Assembly: GCA_025937835.1 (NCBI GenBank)
Contig: JAICQO010000003.1
Span: forward strand, 83,630-147,629
DNA from: Polyangiaceae bacterium
GTDB lineage: Bacteria; Myxococcota_A; Polyangia; Polyangiales; Polyangiaceae
Direction of reading: 5' to 3'
Length of the DNA stretch: 64,000 bases
Shown: one piece after another, positions 43,893 through 54,377 of the stretch
How positions within the stretch are numbered: position 1 is the first letter of the stretch
Layout: each line of letters begins with the position of its first letter
The notes under the pieces: generated by a model
Seen by the model: the letters and a program-made list of their open reading frames with translations, nothing else
What the model was told of the DNA's origin: nothing
Databases searched by the model: none
Translations under genes and position numbers: made by a program

Positions 43893-45224
43893 ATGTCACT
43901 CCGCCCACGAAAGCTCGCCGCCACCGCTGGCTCATTTGCCGCAGCGACCGCCCTCATCGGGCTCGCTGCCTGCAACAAGCCTCCGGTGCCCTCGCAGAAG
44001 CAGGCTCCAGCGGTCGTCGAAGCGAAAGGAGACGGCGAACCCACCAAGCCGTGGGTGGGCGCGACCTCGGGTGTGCCGTTGGAGACGGCGCCGCCGAACG
44101 TTCCGCAGGCCAAGGCCGCATTCCCGGGTCAGACGCGGGCGGCCGCGATTCACACCGAAACGCCGATCCAGATCACAGAGGTCGCGGGCGACTTCGACGA
44201 GCCGTGGGCGATCGCGTTCTTGCCCGATCGCCGGATGCTCGTGACCGAGAAGCACGAAGGGCGGCTGTCGATCGTATCACCCGACGGTAAGAAGTCGCCT
44301 CCCGTCGCCGGTGTGCCGAAGGTCGATGGCAAAGATCAGGGCGGTCTGCTCGACGTCGAGATTGGTCCCGACTACGCGAAATCCAAGCTCGTCTACTTGA
44401 GCTACTACGAGCCGCGAAAGGGCGGCAACGGCCTCGCCGTAGCGCGCGCTCGGTTGGCGGATACGCCCGCGCCCAAGCTCGACGGCTTGAAGGTCGTTTT
44501 TCGGATGGAGCCCACGCTCGACTCGAGCAAGCACGCGGGCGGGCGACTGGTGTTCGCGCCCGACGGCACGCTGTTCGTGACCCTCGGCGAGCGCTCGATC
44601 CTCGAAGGACGGGTCCAGGCGCGCGACCTGAAGAGCGACTTCGGCAAGATCGTACGCATCCTCCCCGACGGCGGCATCCCGAAGGACAACCCGTTCGTGG
44701 ACGCCCCCGGTGCGCGTCCCGAGATCTGGACTGCCGGACACCGCAACGTGCTCGGTGCGGCGCTCGACTCGAAGAACCGACTCTGGGTCGCCGAAATGGG
44801 TCCGCGCGGCGGCGACGAGCTCAACCTGGTCGAACGCGGGAAAGACTACGGCTGGCCCACCATCGGCTACGGCGAGGAGTATTCGGGCAAGCCGATCCAC
44901 TCGAGCACGCAGGCGCCGGGCCTCGAGCAGCCCGTGTACTACTGGGATCCCGTGATCTCTCCGGGTGCACTGGCGATCTACTCCGGTGAGCTCTTTCCCG
45001 AGTGGAAGGGCAATTTTCTGATCGCCGGCCTCTCGAGCCAGGCGCTGATCCGCCTCGCGCTCGAGAACGATCGCGTCGTCGGCGAAGAGCGCCTGCTGAT
45101 GGATCGGAAGGACCGCATCCGCGAGGTTACCCAGGGCCCCGACGGCGCGGTCTATCTCTTGACCGATGGCTCCGGCGGCAAGCTCTTGAAGCTGACGCCG
45201 GCGAGCAAACCGCCCACGCAGTGA
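43893..45224 (+). CDS. PQQ-dependent sugar dehydrogenase-like lipoprotein
   Basis: 443 residues. Lipobox LIGLAAC (Cys24), a short linker, then the six-bladed propeller of soluble glucose/sorbosone dehydrogenases: FDEPWAIAFLPDRRMLVTEK, GGRLVFAPDGTLFVTLGERS, PEIWTAGHRNVLGAAL, LWVAEMGPRGGDELNLVERG and NYGWP-like DYGWPTIGYGE. The catalytic His region (GHRN) is present. Expected to oxidise sugars or similar alcohols at the cell surface with PQQ; no pqq biosynthesis genes are in the window. ATG preceded by GGAG. Divergent from the decarboxylase-like gene. Confidence 0.9.
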   Translation: MSLRPRKLAATAGSFAAATALIGLAACNKPPVPSQKQAPAVVEAKGDGEPTKPWVGATSGVPLETAPPNVPQAKAAFPGQTRAAAIHTETPIQITEVAGDFDEPWAIAFLPDRRMLVTEKHEGRLSIVSPDGKKSPPVAGVPKVDGKDQGGLLDVEIGPDYAKSKLVYLSYYEPRKGGNGLAVARARLADTPAPKLDGLKVVFRMEPTLDSSKHAGGRLVFAPDGTLFVTLGERSILEGRVQARDLKSDFGKIVRILPDGGIPKDNPFVDAPGARPEIWTAGHRNVLGAALDSKNRLWVAEMGPRGGDELNLVERGKDYGWPTIGYGEEYSGKPIHSSTQAPGLEQPVYYWDPVISPGALAIYSGELFPEWKGNFLIAGLSSQALIRLALENDRVVGEERLLMDRKDRIREVTQGPDGAVYLLTDGSGGKLLKLTPASKPPTQ

Positions 45225-45238
45225 TCACGCCGATCGGT

Positions 45239-45919
45239 TCAAGCAACCTCGTCAGGGATCGGCGTGCGCGCGGCGCCGGCGGGGAGCTCGCCCCAGGCAC
45301 GCTGGCGGCGGGCTTCGAACGCCTCGCGCGCCGCGGGCAAGCGTGAGCGCAGGCTGTCCGGCAGCATGCCGTCGAGCGCAGCGAGCACCTCGGGAGCGAT
45401 GCCGTCCATTGCCCAGGAGAAGCCCTGTGCATACATGTCGGCCATCGCGTCGTTCGCCGGCGCCGGGAATTCCTTGGCTCCGCGGAGGAACGAGAACAGC
45501 TCGGCTTCTTCGATCGCGAGGTGCACGTCCAGGACCTCGCTGAGCTCGCGCACGACGGCCAGGGCCTCGTCCGCTTTCGGGAGCTCGGCGAACGCGCGGT
45601 CGCCGCGCTCGAGCAAGGGATCGATCCGCCGGTGATCGTTGCCGAGCTTCTCGATCGTCGCGCGCACGGACTCTTCTTGTCTCGAAAGGTTCGGGAAGAG
45701 GCCGTTGTCCTCGGCTTCGTGGTGCCCGTGCAGCGTCGCGTGAAAGCTCTTCCACTCCTCGCGGACGGCGTCGGCGCGCGCCGTGTCTCCGGCGGCGATG
45801 CGCTCGAGCGCTCTCCTGAACCGCCCGAGATCCCGACGGAACCCGTGGTGAGACATCATGATCGCCGTGGCCATCGAGGCCGTGCCGTCGTCGTTCAAGA
45901 GGTTCGGTGCTTTCGTCAT
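45239..45919 (-). CDS. Hemerythrin HHE-domain protein
   Basis: 226 residues with an HHE cation-binding domain: MMSHHGFRRDLGRFRRALE, FHATLHGHHEAEDNGLFPNL, EKLGNDHRRIDPLLERGD and LDVHLAIEEAELFSFL supply the His/Glu/Asp di-iron ligands. Probable non-haem oxygen or NO-related sensor or store, cytoplasmic. The ATG at 45919 follows AGGAGAACTGG. The C-terminal third (about 170-226) is not part of the known HHE fold. Confidence 0.88.
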   Translation of the reverse strand: MTKAPNLLNDDGTASMATAIMMSHHGFRRDLGRFRRALERIAAGDTARADAVREEWKSFHATLHGHHEAEDNGLFPNLSRQEESVRATIEKLGNDHRRIDPLLERGDRAFAELPKADEALAVVRELSEVLDVHLAIEEAELFSFLRGAKEFPAPANDAMADMYAQGFSWAMDGIAPEVLAALDGMLPDSLRSRLPAAREAFEARRQRAWGELPAGAARTPIPDEVA

Positions 45920-46149
45920 CCAGTTCTCCTTATCTCCACGACGAGCGAGTGAGCGCTCGATCGACAAGCCAACGAAAAAAACCTGAGCTCCACCATTCCC
46001 GGCAATTCCGCTTCGGTCTTCCGGCCAATCCTGGAGCCCGAGTTTCGGCAGTGTGCCTTCCAGCACCTGACTACTCAGTGTCAGGTAAAGACGCTGGGCG
46101 GCGAGGCCACGCTGCCGATCCTGGCGCGATTCCTGCCTGCGTATTGCGA

Positions 46150-47226
46150 ATGGCAGACCCGTTCCAGTCGCTTCCGATACGCGGCTTTCTGCGGTTGCTC
46201 GGAGCGGGCGCCGTCGCCGTCAGCCTCGCGGCGTGCCGTTCGAAGGGCTCCGCCGGCACGTCGGCAGAGCGCGCCCCGGTGCCGGCGGGGGCGATCGATC
46301 CGGAAGCTACGAACTACGCGTACCCGCTTCCGGTTCGGTTCTTCGAGCTCGAGTCGCAGCGACAGCGAGTGCGGATGGCGTACGTGGATTCGGCGCCAGC
46401 CTCCGCAAACGGCAAGGTCGTGGTGCTGTTTCACGGCAAGAACTTTTCGGCCGCCTACTGGACGACCACGATTCGAGCCTTGAACCAGGCCGGATACCGC
46501 GTGATCGCTCCCGACCAGGTCGGTTTCGGCAAGTCGAGCAAGCCCGAGGCTTACCAGTACAGCTTCGCGGGCCTGTCCACGAACACCCGCGAGCTGCTCG
46601 AGAGCCTCGGCGTGGAGCGGAGCGCGATCGTCGGTCATTCGATGGGAGGAATGCTCGCGACTCGCTACGCGCTCACCTTTCCGGAAGCCGTCGAGCGTCT
46701 CGTGCTCGTGAATCCGATCGGCCTCGAGGACTACGCCGCGTTGGTGCCCTATCGACCCGTCGATTTCTGGTACCGGCGCGAGCTCGAAAACACGCCCGAC
46801 AAGATCCGCGAATATCAGCGGAGCTCGTATTTCGCTGGCGAGTGGAAGTCCGAATACGAGCCTCTGATCGAGCTCAGCGCGGGGTTCACGAAACACCCGG
46901 GTTACCCGCGCGTCGCCTGGGCGTCCGCCCTGACGTACGACATGATCCTCACGCAACCCGTCGTCGGTGCCTTGCCGAGCTTGAAGGTCCCGGCCTTGCT
47001 GATCATCGGACTCCGCGATCGAACCGCGCTCGGCAAAGACCTGGTTTCGCCGGAACGGCGCGAGCGCTTGGGCCGCTACGAAGAGCTCGGGCCGCGCGCA
47101 GCGAGCGCTATCCCGGGCGCAAAGTTCGTGGGTCTACCCGGAGTCGGACATCTCCCGCAAGTCGAGGCCTTCGAGGCCTATCGCGACGCCTTGTTGGATT
47201 TTCTGAGCGACTCCCGCCCTAAATGA
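46150..47226 (+). CDS. Alpha/beta hydrolase lipoprotein
   Basis: 358 residues. A signal-like N-terminus with lipobox VSLAAC (Cys about 26), then an alpha/beta hydrolase fold with oxyanion-region VVVLFHGKNFSAAYW, nucleophile elbow VGHSMGGMLATRYA, Asp in LIIGLRDRTALG and His in GVGHLPQVEAFEAY. The catalytic triad is complete. Sequence resembles haloalkane-dehalogenase/epoxide-hydrolase-like hydrolases; the substrate cannot be named. The ATG at MADPFQSL was chosen because upstream in-frame sequence lacks coding bias. Confidence 0.9.
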   Translation: MADPFQSLPIRGFLRLLGAGAVAVSLAACRSKGSAGTSAERAPVPAGAIDPEATNYAYPLPVRFFELESQRQRVRMAYVDSAPASANGKVVVLFHGKNFSAAYWTTTIRALNQAGYRVIAPDQVGFGKSSKPEAYQYSFAGLSTNTRELLESLGVERSAIVGHSMGGMLATRYALTFPEAVERLVLVNPIGLEDYAALVPYRPVDFWYRRELENTPDKIREYQRSSYFAGEWKSEYEPLIELSAGFTKHPGYPRVAWASALTYDMILTQPVVGALPSLKVPALLIIGLRDRTALGKDLVSPERRERLGRYEELGPRAASAIPGAKFVGLPGVGHLPQVEAFEAYRDALLDFLSDSRPK

Positions 47227-47301
47227 GCCAATAGGCACGCTGAGAGGAACTGTGATGGCCATCGGCCCGGGTTCGCTGCAAGCTCTGCGGCCCCTCCCCC
47301 G

Positions 47302-48201
47302 ATGGCCCTCGAGTTCGCGCTCCGCCCGCGCTTCGATTTGAAGCGCCCCGCACGCCGGCGGCGACCCGCGTGGCTGCGGCTGCACCCGCTCGTCGTACCG
47401 ATCGGCGCCTACTGGCTCGTCGCTTCGGGACTGACGTACGCATTCATCCATTCGGCATCGGCGGAGGTGGCGGGCGACGCGGAGCCGGAGTCGGCATCCG
47501 GCGATTGGTCGAACGGCGACTCTCTGCCGAGCGAGCCGCCGATCGAAAGTCCGATCGTCGCCGTTGCGCCCGCGCCCGAGCTCGCGCAGCCGCCAAGCTT
47601 TTCGCCGCCCGAGCCGGAGCCTCCGACCGAGCCGCTCCCGGACGAAGCGCCGCCCGAACCCGCACTCGACGCCGCGCCGCGCGTGGTCGCAGCGCCCGAG
47701 CCGCCCCCGAGCCGGCCTCCGCCGCGCGCCGTGTCCGACGGCTTGGGTGCATTGACCCAATCCTTCGAGCCCCCCGCCGAAGTGGCAACCGTGCCGCGAC
47801 GCGACCGCCAAGAAGCGCTCGCGCGAGAAGCGCTGGAACCCGCGCCAAGCCCGAGAGACGAGCCTCGAGCCGGCTCTCTACCGAGTTGCGAGAGCGCCGC
47901 CGCCACGGCCAATCAAATCATCGAGGTCGGCTCCGCGCGGGGTGCGCCGGACCTGACGCGCGACGCGTTCGCGAGCATGCTCGAACACGGCGGTTATCTC
48001 ATTCCTTGCGCGCTCCCGCCGCGCACCAGCGTGGACATTTGCGCTGCGGTTCAAAATGGCAAAGTCGTCGGCGTCACGGTCACGACCGAGCCGCGCGACG
48101 CCCGGATCAACGCCTGCGTGCGCCGCGCGGTGACTTCGCTGCGCTTCCCCCGGAGCCCGGGGCTGGACGTCACGCGCACGCGCTTCGACCGCGAGCGCTG
48201 A
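47302..48201 (+). CDS. TonB/AgmX-like energy-transducing protein
   Basis: 299 residues: short cytoplasmic start, one membrane helix (about 28-52, VVPIGAYWLVASGLTYAFI), a long Pro/Glu-rich periplasmic stretch (about 60-185) and a C-terminal domain (SCESAAATANQIIEVGSARG, VDICAAVQNGKVVGVTVTTE, ARINACVRRAVTSLRFPRSP) like the AgmX/PglI or TonB-type C-terminal domain of myxobacteria. It would couple inner and outer membrane. No ExbB/ExbD genes adjoin it. Confidence 0.8.
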   Translation: MALEFALRPRFDLKRPARRRRPAWLRLHPLVVPIGAYWLVASGLTYAFIHSASAEVAGDAEPESASGDWSNGDSLPSEPPIESPIVAVAPAPELAQPPSFSPPEPEPPTEPLPDEAPPEPALDAAPRVVAAPEPPPSRPPPRAVSDGLGALTQSFEPPAEVATVPRRDRQEALAREALEPAPSPRDEPRAGSLPSCESAAATANQIIEVGSARGAPDLTRDAFASMLEHGGYLIPCALPPRTSVDICAAVQNGKVVGVTVTTEPRDARINACVRRAVTSLRFPRSPGLDVTRTRFDRER

Positions 48202-48297
48202 GACGTTCACGAAACGACCGCGCTCGCGACGGTTTCGGTGTCACGAAGCCACTGCAACTGTGTGGCCGTGTACTTCAAAAGGGATAGGCGTCTAACC

Positions 48298-49599
48298 ATG
48301 AGATCTTCGCTCTGGGTAGTCGGCCTGCTGGCGTCGGTGATGTCTTGCGAGAGCTCCTCGGACGGAGATCCGACGCCCTCCGACGGAGTGGGCACGGGCG
48401 GTCAGGCCGCTCCCACGACAGGCGGTGCAACCGGAGGCAGCCCCGTGACCGGCGGCACCACGAGCAGCAAGCCGACCGGAGGAGCGACGAGCGGCACTCC
48501 GACCGGCGGTGCGAGCGCTGGTGGAACCACCGGAGGCGCGGCCCCGAGCGGCGGCTCCGCTCCCGGTGGGACAGCGAGCGGCGGCGGCGCGGGCATGTCC
48601 ATGGCCGGCGGCGGCGGTGCTGCGACCGGTGGCGGCGCAGCGGGCGGTTCGGGCGGGGGTGAAGGCGGCGGTGTCGCTGGCCAGGCGGGAAATCCGAGCG
48701 GCGGTTCCGGCGGAAGCACGGTCGCCAACAATTGCATGGGCAAGGCCTGGACCACGGCCGATCCGACCAAAGCCGGCCCGTTCCAGGTCGCCGCGGACAA
48801 GAACGTGGGGCCCTTGGCAGGCGAGCTCCCGGATCCGATCTACATGGACAAGCAGCAGCGCTTCAACGTGTACCGCCCGAGCAACCTGGCGGATTCGGGC
48901 TACTGTCACCCGATCCTGATCTGGGCCAACGGCTATCGCGACAACCCGGAGCAGAAGCCGCCGGATTGTGTCGTCGACCAGGGCGCCAACCGCTGGTGCG
49001 GCCAGTACGGGCCGATGGTGAATCACCTGGCCTCGCACGGCTTCGTCGTGGTGGCCTCGCTCAGCACGCGAACGGCCGACGGCAACCCGATGCCCCCGAT
49101 TGTTGGCCTGAATTGGATCCTCGAGCAGGCGGAGGATCCGAGCAGCCCCTACTATCACCGCCTCGATACGTCCAACATCGGCCAGCTCGGTCATTCGTAC
49201 GGCGGTATGGCGACCTGCATGGCGGCGTCGGAGCCGCGCTACAAGGCGCTGGCCACGATCTGCGGCACCCGCGCGCTCACCGGCGTCCACACCCCGATGC
49301 TGTTCTTCTGTGGCGGCAAGGATTCCACGGTCCCCTGCGAAGGCGACAACGGCGGCGTCAAGGCGGTCTTCAAGTCCGTCACGGACCAGCCGGCGTTCTA
49401 CCTCAACGAGAAGGACGCGGACCACGGCAGCTGGGTCTATCAGGGTGCCGGCGGCGTTTCCCTCTCCTCCGCTGCGGCGTGGTTCCGCGTGCATTTGATG
49501 AACGACACGGCGAACCGCAAGTTCTTCTACGGTTCGGGCTGCACCTTCTGCAACGACAACCGCGTCGAAGCAGAGCAGAACAGCTTGATGATGCAGTGA
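48298..49599 (+). CDS. Alpha/beta hydrolase lipoprotein, cutinase/PETase-like
   Basis: 433 residues. Lipobox ASVMSC (Cys about 17), a long Gly/Ser/Thr-rich linker (about 25-140), then an alpha/beta hydrolase with LGHSYGGMATCMAA (nucleophile Ser), FFCGGKDSTVPCEGDNGG (Asp) and DADHGSWVYQGAG (His). This architecture resembles the polyesterase/cutinase-type dienelactone-hydrolase-like enzymes. Likely an extracellular esterase or lipase; substrate unknown. ATG preceded by GGGATAGG. Confidence 0.88.
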   Translation: MRSSLWVVGLLASVMSCESSSDGDPTPSDGVGTGGQAAPTTGGATGGSPVTGGTTSSKPTGGATSGTPTGGASAGGTTGGAAPSGGSAPGGTASGGGAGMSMAGGGGAATGGGAAGGSGGGEGGGVAGQAGNPSGGSGGSTVANNCMGKAWTTADPTKAGPFQVAADKNVGPLAGELPDPIYMDKQQRFNVYRPSNLADSGYCHPILIWANGYRDNPEQKPPDCVVDQGANRWCGQYGPMVNHLASHGFVVVASLSTRTADGNPMPPIVGLNWILEQAEDPSSPYYHRLDTSNIGQLGHSYGGMATCMAASEPRYKALATICGTRALTGVHTPMLFFCGGKDSTVPCEGDNGGVKAVFKSVTDQPAFYLNEKDADHGSWVYQGAGGVSLSSAAAWFRVHLMNDTANRKFFYGSGCTFCNDNRVEAEQNSLMMQ

Positions 49600-49602
49600 C
49601 CG

Positions 49603-50640
49603 CTAACCGCTAGCGCGGCCGAAGAGCACGCGGATCATGCCGCCAAAGGCCAGGACCCAGGCGGCGAGCGCAATGAAGACGAAGACCCGGGGCACGACCA
49701 GCAGAAAGTCGAGCCCCACGGCCTGCGCGAGCCGCGTCGTGCACACGGTGTACATGCCGAGGGGGAACACCATCCCCCAGTATTGCGGGTCGTAGCGCAG
49801 CGGGAAGCGCTTGATCGCGTGTCGCCAGACACCGAGGATCAGCAGCAAAGGGATCCACCAGGTCGCGGTGATCCAGAAAAACAGCGTGAAGCCGGTCGTG
49901 AACGGCCGGAGCTCCGTGAGCAAGGGCGAGAGGCCCGTGTTCAGGAGCAAGACGGAGCCGGCGAGGGTCGTGATCGCGACCGCGCCCATGTTGATCCAGT
50001 ACGGCGGGGTGAGGCCGGCGAGCGTCATCTCCAGGAACGTGAACCGGTAAAAGATCAGCGTGATGATCGTCAGGTACAGCATGGCTCCGAGCAGGAACAT
50101 GCAATACGTGAAGAACAGGACTTCGCGCGGCGACTCCAGGCTAGGCGCGAGCACAGTGCCGAGCACCGACACGGATTGAGTGGCCACGATCGCGATCAGC
50201 CAAGCGCCGTTGATGCCGTCCTCGAGCGACGGCTTCGGCGCGCGCACCACGACGGCGGTGAAGAACGAGTACATCACGAGCACCCACAGCGCGATGCCGA
50301 GCAGCCACAGCACGCGCGCGGCGGAGGCTTCTCCCGCGACGATCCGAAGCTGTGAGCCCAGCATGCAGGTCGAGGCCACGACCGTGAAAAACCCGGGCCC
50401 GCGCGCGTGGTCGCGTAAGTCCTGAAGCACGCGCCCGGGGTAGAGCACGAGGCGCGCGAGCAAGAGCAGCGACAGGACCGCGTAGGCTCCGATGTTGACC
50501 CAGAGCAGCGCCGTGGCGATCGCGCCGAGGCCGTGAAAATGCGAGCCGATCGAGACGATCCCCGTCGCCATCACCAGCGCGAAGTAACCGGGGAAGAGCC
50601 CGGCGATTCCGGTCGCGAGCCGCGCCGACAGAGTGCTCAA
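49603..50640 (-). CDS. TDT-family transporter (TehA/Mae1/Ssu1-like)
   Basis: 345 residues with about ten membrane helices and family motifs [34 protein letters not shown] and [19 protein letters not shown]. Members carry tellurite, C4-dicarboxylates or sulfite out of or into the cell. As the last gene of the molybdoenzyme operon (11 bp after DUF6755) it may export the product anion or import the substrate; which is inference. Start is a TTG. Confidence 0.88.
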   Translation of the reverse strand: MSTLSARLATGIAGLFPGYFALVMATGIVSIGSHFHGLGAIATALLWVNIGAYAVLSLLLLARLVLYPGRVLQDLRDHARGPGFFTVVASTCMLGSQLRIVAGEASAARVLWLLGIALWVLVMYSFFTAVVVRAPKPSLEDGINGAWLIAIVATQSVSVLGTVLAPSLESPREVLFFTYCMFLLGAMLYLTIITLIFYRFTFLEMTLAGLTPPYWINMGAVAITTLAGSVLLLNTGLSPLLTELRPFTTGFTLFFWITATWWIPLLLILGVWRHAIKRFPLRYDPQYWGMVFPLGMYTVCTTRLAQAVGLDFLLVVPRVFVFIALAAWVLAFGGMIRVLFGRASG

Positions 50641-50650
50641 GCGCGAGCCC

Positions 50651-50875
50651 TTATTCGAACCGGTACAGGTAGCGGAGCAGACCCAGGTTGAGCCCGAGGC
50701 AAACCAGGCTAGCGAGCCCTGCTGGGATCGTGATCGCGTGGTCGCCTGCCAGAAAGCCGTTGACCGTGGCGGTGAGCAGCCAGAGCTGCAAAATCACGAT
50801 CAGCACCACCACCACCAGGATCCCGTTCACGATCACCATCTTCTGTGACCGCTCGAAGCGCCCGTGCTCGGTCAC
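50651..50875 (-). CDS. DUF6755-like two-helix membrane protein
   Basis: 74 residues with two membrane helices (about 13-35 and 50-68) and no charged core. Its GTG overlaps the Rieske stop (GTGA), so it is coupled to it. Small proteins of this type have been seen beside Rieske and Mo-oxidoreductase genes, and the name DUF6755 is my recollection of that family. Probably a structural subunit of the membrane complex. Confidence 0.7.
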   Translation of the reverse strand: MTEHGRFERSQKMVIVNGILVVVVLIVILQLWLLTATVNGFLAGDHAITIPAGLASLVCLGLNLGLLRYLYRFE

Positions 50876-51435
50876 GTGCTCTCCTGCTCCACGCCCGTGG
50901 CGTACACGGTGTCTGCCTCGATTTCGAGGACTACCCGCGGCAAGCGCCGGCGCGGTGGGCCGGCGATTGGATTGCCGGTCGCGAGATCGAACCAGCCGTT
51001 GTGACAGGGGCAATGCAGCTTGCCCATTTCCACGGCGGGAACCACCGGACATTGCAGGTGCGTGCATTGCTGGTCGTAGGCGACGAACTCGTTCGTCCCG
51101 GTCCTGACGAGGATCCGCGGCGTGCTGCCCTCGGGGTAGTGGAATGTCTTCGCGCCGCCGACGGAAAGCTCGTCGAGCGTGGCCACCGCCAGCGGCTCGG
51201 ACACTTGGCGCTTGGGCCCGGTCAGCGCCTTCCACGCGGCCCAGGCCTGACCGGCCACGAAAGCCGCGCTCGTCAGCACCATGAACTTCACCAGATCGCG
51301 GCGCGAGACGTAGTCGTCCGCTTCCCAGTCAATCGGAAAATCTCGCCGCCAGCGGGGCTGCGCCGCTTCTGGCCCGCGATCCGGTGGCACGGACTGCGGT
51401 GGGATCGGCTCGAACGCCTTGGCTCGCTCGGTCAT
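50872..51435 (-). CDS. Rieske 2Fe-2S protein
   Basis: 187 residues. A Tat-like anchor (about 44-68, [19 protein letters not shown]) and a Rieske domain with Cys124-Thr-His126 and Cys142-Pro-Cys144-His145, the full cluster-ligand and disulfide set. This makes a high-potential 2Fe-2S centre, probably on the outer face of the inner membrane. Start ATG follows GGAGGTG and overlaps the upstream ferredoxin stop (ATGA). Together with the b-type anchor and the FeS subunit it forms an electron path between quinol and the molybdoenzyme. Confidence 0.95.
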   Translation of the reverse strand: MTERAKAFEPIPPQSVPPDRGPEAAQPRWRRDFPIDWEADDYVSRRDLVKFMVLTSAAFVAGQAWAAWKALTGPKRQVSEPLAVATLDELSVGGAKTFHYPEGSTPRILVRTGTNEFVAYDQQCTHLQCPVVPAVEMGKLHCPCHNGWFDLATGNPIAGPPRRRLPRVVLEIEADTVYATGVEQEST

Positions 51436-52064
51436 GCGTCACCTCCCTCGAAGACGTCGTCCAGCACGTCGTGCCCGATCGCCGGCTCGAACATGGCGGC
51501 CGTGACGTCCACGACCTCCTTTCGGGCGTCGTCCGGCACCATCACGTTGACCTTGGTGCGGATCAGCTGCGCGCCGAACACGAAGCTGTTGACCGGTTTG
51601 GCACGCGGCCGCAGCCGCGCCATCTCCTCGCGCGTGCCGAACGCGAGTGCCTGGCTCGGGCACACGGAGGCGCACATCGGCTTCAGCCCGACCGAGGTGC
51701 GGTCGTAACACATGTCGCATTTCATCATCAGATTCATGCGCGTGTTCATCTTCGGCACCCCGAACGGGCACGCCAGAACGCAGTTGTTGCAAGCGATGCA
51801 GCGCGGCTTGCGCGCGGTCTGCACGACTCCGTCCTCGGTTCGCTTGATGGCGTCGGCGGGACACACCTCGGCGCAGGTCGGCGAGTCACAGTGCATGCAG
51901 ACCACGGGCAGCGTCTGCGTCGAATGCTGCCGATCCAGGTAGTCGAGCTGGATCATCGACTGGCCCTTGTGCGTGTCGCACTCGGCACAAGCCTGGACGC
52001 ACGACTGACAACCGATACAACGGCTGGCGTCGATGAAGAACTCGAAGCGCTCGGGAACTGGCAT
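51432..52064 (-). CDS. Four-cluster ferredoxin subunit
   Basis: 210-residue iron-sulfur subunit of the DMSO-reductase/nitrate-reductase beta type. Four Cys groups are visible: [11 protein letters not shown] (16-26), [26 protein letters not shown] and CDMCYDR ... MCASVCP. It lacks a signal peptide and would relay electrons to the Mo subunit. Start ATG follows GAGGAAGG. Confidence 0.95.
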   Translation of the reverse strand: MPVPERFEFFIDASRCIGCQSCVQACAECDTHKGQSMIQLDYLDRQHSTQTLPVVCMHCDSPTCAEVCPADAIKRTEDGVVQTARKPRCIACNNCVLACPFGVPKMNTRMNLMMKCDMCYDRTSVGLKPMCASVCPSQALAFGTREEMARLRPRAKPVNSFVFGAQLIRTKVNVMVPDDARKEVVDVTAAMFEPAIGHDVLDDVFEGGDA

Positions 52065-52085
52065 GTCGACCTTCCTCGGTAAGGC

Positions 52086-54377
52086 TCACTGCTGGGGTTC
52101 GAGCTGTCCTGCGTAGTCCGGCGCGGCCTCGGCCTTGCGCACCCGCACGGCGCAGACCTTGAACTCGGGGATCTTCGAGATCGGATCCTGCGCCGAGATC
52201 GTCAGCTGATTCACGCTCTTTCGGCCGCCCCAGTGATAGGCGATGAAGATCGTATCGGGTCGAATCGTCTGGACCACGGCCGCGCGCAGCGTGCACGTCC
52301 CGCGCCGGCTTTCGACCGTCGTCCAATCGCCGTCCGCGATCCCGAGCCGAGCCGCCAGGCGCGGATGCATCTCGACCTTCGGCTCGGGAAAGTTGTCGAC
52401 GAGCGGCCCGATCCGCCGGGTCTGATTGCCGGACAAGAACTGACTCACGACCCGCCCGCTGGTCAGGATGATCGGATACTCGGCATCGACGTCTTCGGCC
52501 GGACCGCGGTGCGGCGTCGCCACGAAGCGCGCCTTCCCGTCCGGGAAATAGAAGGGCCCAGCGCCCTTGGCCACCGAGTTCCAGGAACCGGGCTCGAACA
52601 AGCGCACGGTGCCCTGCGGACCCGGCGCGGGAACGCCCTCGGGGGTTTCGCTCGGGCACGGCCAGAACACGCCGAAGTTCTTCTCGATCCGCTCGTAGGT
52701 GACCCCCGAATAGTCGATGACGCCGCCCTTCGAAGCCACGCGCAGCTCGCCGAACATCTGCTCCGGGCTTTCGAAGGTGAAGCCCTGCTCGCGGCCCAGC
52801 GCGCGCGCAATGTCTTGAATGATCCGCCAATCCGCGCGTGCCTCGGCGGGAGGCGTCACCGCCTGACGGATGCGGATGATGCGCCCCTCCACCTGCGTGA
52901 CCGTGCCCTCGTCCTCCTCCTGGAGTGAGCCCGGCAACACGACGTGCGCATAGCGCGCGGTCTCGCTCAGGAAGAAATCGATCGCCACGAAGAACTCGAG
53001 CTTCTCCAGGGCCGCACGCACGAAGTTGTTGTCGGGTAGAGAGACCACGGGGTTGAAGCACAACGACAACAGCCCCTTGATCTCACCCGCGTGCGCCTTG
53101 CGCATGATCTCGTAGGCATCGACGCCCGGCTGCGGGAGCTGGTTCGGGTCGATGCCCCAAACACCGGCGACGTAGGCGCGGTGCTCGGGGTTCGCGAGAT
53201 CTCTGCCGCCGGGGAGCTGATCGCACTTCTGTCCGTGCTCACGCCCGCCCTGGCCGTTGGCCTGTCCCGTGATCGTTGCGTAGCCGCAGTTGGGCCGCCC
53301 GATCCTGCCGGAGGCCAGCACCAGGTTGATCGCGCCGAGCACGTTCTGGACGCCGTGGGTGTGGTGTTCGATGCCCCGCGCATGCATGAGGAAGCTGGTC
53401 TTGGCCTGACCCCAGAGCTCGGCCGCGCGCTGGATCGACTTCTCGGCGATCCCCGTCACCTCCGCGGTGCGCCGCAGCGTCCACGGGCGGACCTCGGCAG
53501 CCACCGCATCGAAGCCCACCGTGTAGCGCTCGATGAACTCGTGATCGAGCCAGTCCTTCTCGATCATGAACTGCAGGATGCCGTTGAAGAGCGCCGTGTC
53601 CCGGCCCGGCTTGATCGGCAAGAACAGATCGCAGGTGCGGGCGAGCGGCGTGATCCGCGGATCGACGACGATCACCTTCGCCCCGTGCTCGCGGGCCTGC
53701 CACACGTAGTTGGTGGTGATCGGCGCGCACTCGGCGACGTTGGCCCCCGTGATGAAGATCACCTCCGCGCCGAGGATGTCCGACCAGGGGTTCGCCGCGC
53801 GATCGACCCCGAACGCCTTCTTGTTGCCCGCCCCGGCGCTCACCATGCAGAGCCGGCCGTTGTAATCGATGTTCGCCGTGCGCAGGCACATGTGGGCGAA
53901 CTTGCCCATCAAGTAGGTTTTTTCGGTGGTGAGGCTCGCGCCGGACAGAATTGCGAACGCGTCACGCCCGTGCTCGCGCTGAATGCGCTCGATCGACTCG
54001 GCGACGCGACGGATCGCCGCTTCGTAGCCGAGCGGGCGAAACCCTCCCGGCGACTTCGAATCGCGCTCGTAAGCGTGCAACAGCCGGTCCGGATGCGCCT
54101 GCTGAAGGTAGCGCTTCACCCCCTTCGGGCACAGCATGCCGCGGTTGAAGGGGAACTCGTACCAGGGCTCGATGCCGACGACGGTGTTGTCCTTGACCTT
54201 GAGCTCGAGCCCGCACTGCTGACCGCAGAAGCAGCAGTGCGTCTTCACGCGTTTGTCCGGCTCGACGCCGGTGTCGGTGCGCGCGCCCGCCGCGTAGGCG
54301 CGCGTCGGCCCGAACGCGTGGATCGTCTCGAGCTCGAGCGGAGGCAGCGCGCGACCAGTACCCACTGGTTCGGTCAT
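52086..54377 (-). CDS. Molybdopterin (bis-MGD) oxidoreductase, catalytic subunit
   Basis: 763 residues. N-terminal 4Fe-4S motif Cys48-x2-Cys51-x3-Cys55 and Cys83 with the following PKG Lys, then the Mo-bis-MGD domains with [17 protein letters not shown], whose Cys177 is the predicted Mo ligand, as in NapA/NarB and formate dehydrogenases. Closest in pattern to assimilatory/periplasmic nitrate reductase-like enzymes; formate dehydrogenase would usually have Sec or Cys-His there. No Tat signal is visible, so the active site is probably cytoplasmic. ATG at 54377 overlaps the upstream gene (ATGA). Reaction direction and substrate are not fixed by sequence. Confidence 0.9.
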   Translation of the reverse strand: MTEPVGTGRALPPLELETIHAFGPTRAYAAGARTDTGVEPDKRVKTHCCFCGQQCGLELKVKDNTVVGIEPWYEFPFNRGMLCPKGVKRYLQQAHPDRLLHAYERDSKSPGGFRPLGYEAAIRRVAESIERIQREHGRDAFAILSGASLTTEKTYLMGKFAHMCLRTANIDYNGRLCMVSAGAGNKKAFGVDRAANPWSDILGAEVIFITGANVAECAPITTNYVWQAREHGAKVIVVDPRITPLARTCDLFLPIKPGRDTALFNGILQFMIEKDWLDHEFIERYTVGFDAVAAEVRPWTLRRTAEVTGIAEKSIQRAAELWGQAKTSFLMHARGIEHHTHGVQNVLGAINLVLASGRIGRPNCGYATITGQANGQGGREHGQKCDQLPGGRDLANPEHRAYVAGVWGIDPNQLPQPGVDAYEIMRKAHAGEIKGLLSLCFNPVVSLPDNNFVRAALEKLEFFVAIDFFLSETARYAHVVLPGSLQEEDEGTVTQVEGRIIRIRQAVTPPAEARADWRIIQDIARALGREQGFTFESPEQMFGELRVASKGGVIDYSGVTYERIEKNFGVFWPCPSETPEGVPAPGPQGTVRLFEPGSWNSVAKGAGPFYFPDGKARFVATPHRGPAEDVDAEYPIILTSGRVVSQFLSGNQTRRIGPLVDNFPEPKVEMHPRLAARLGIADGDWTTVESRRGTCTLRAAVVQTIRPDTIFIAYHWGGRKSVNQLTISAQDPISKIPEFKVCAVRVRKAEAAPDYAGQLEPQQ

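Noticed and set aside
45907..46149. N-terminal extension of the alpha/beta hydrolase
   Set aside because: Upstream codons overlap the divergent hemerythrin start and lack coding bias; the signal peptide begins at the ATG at 46150.
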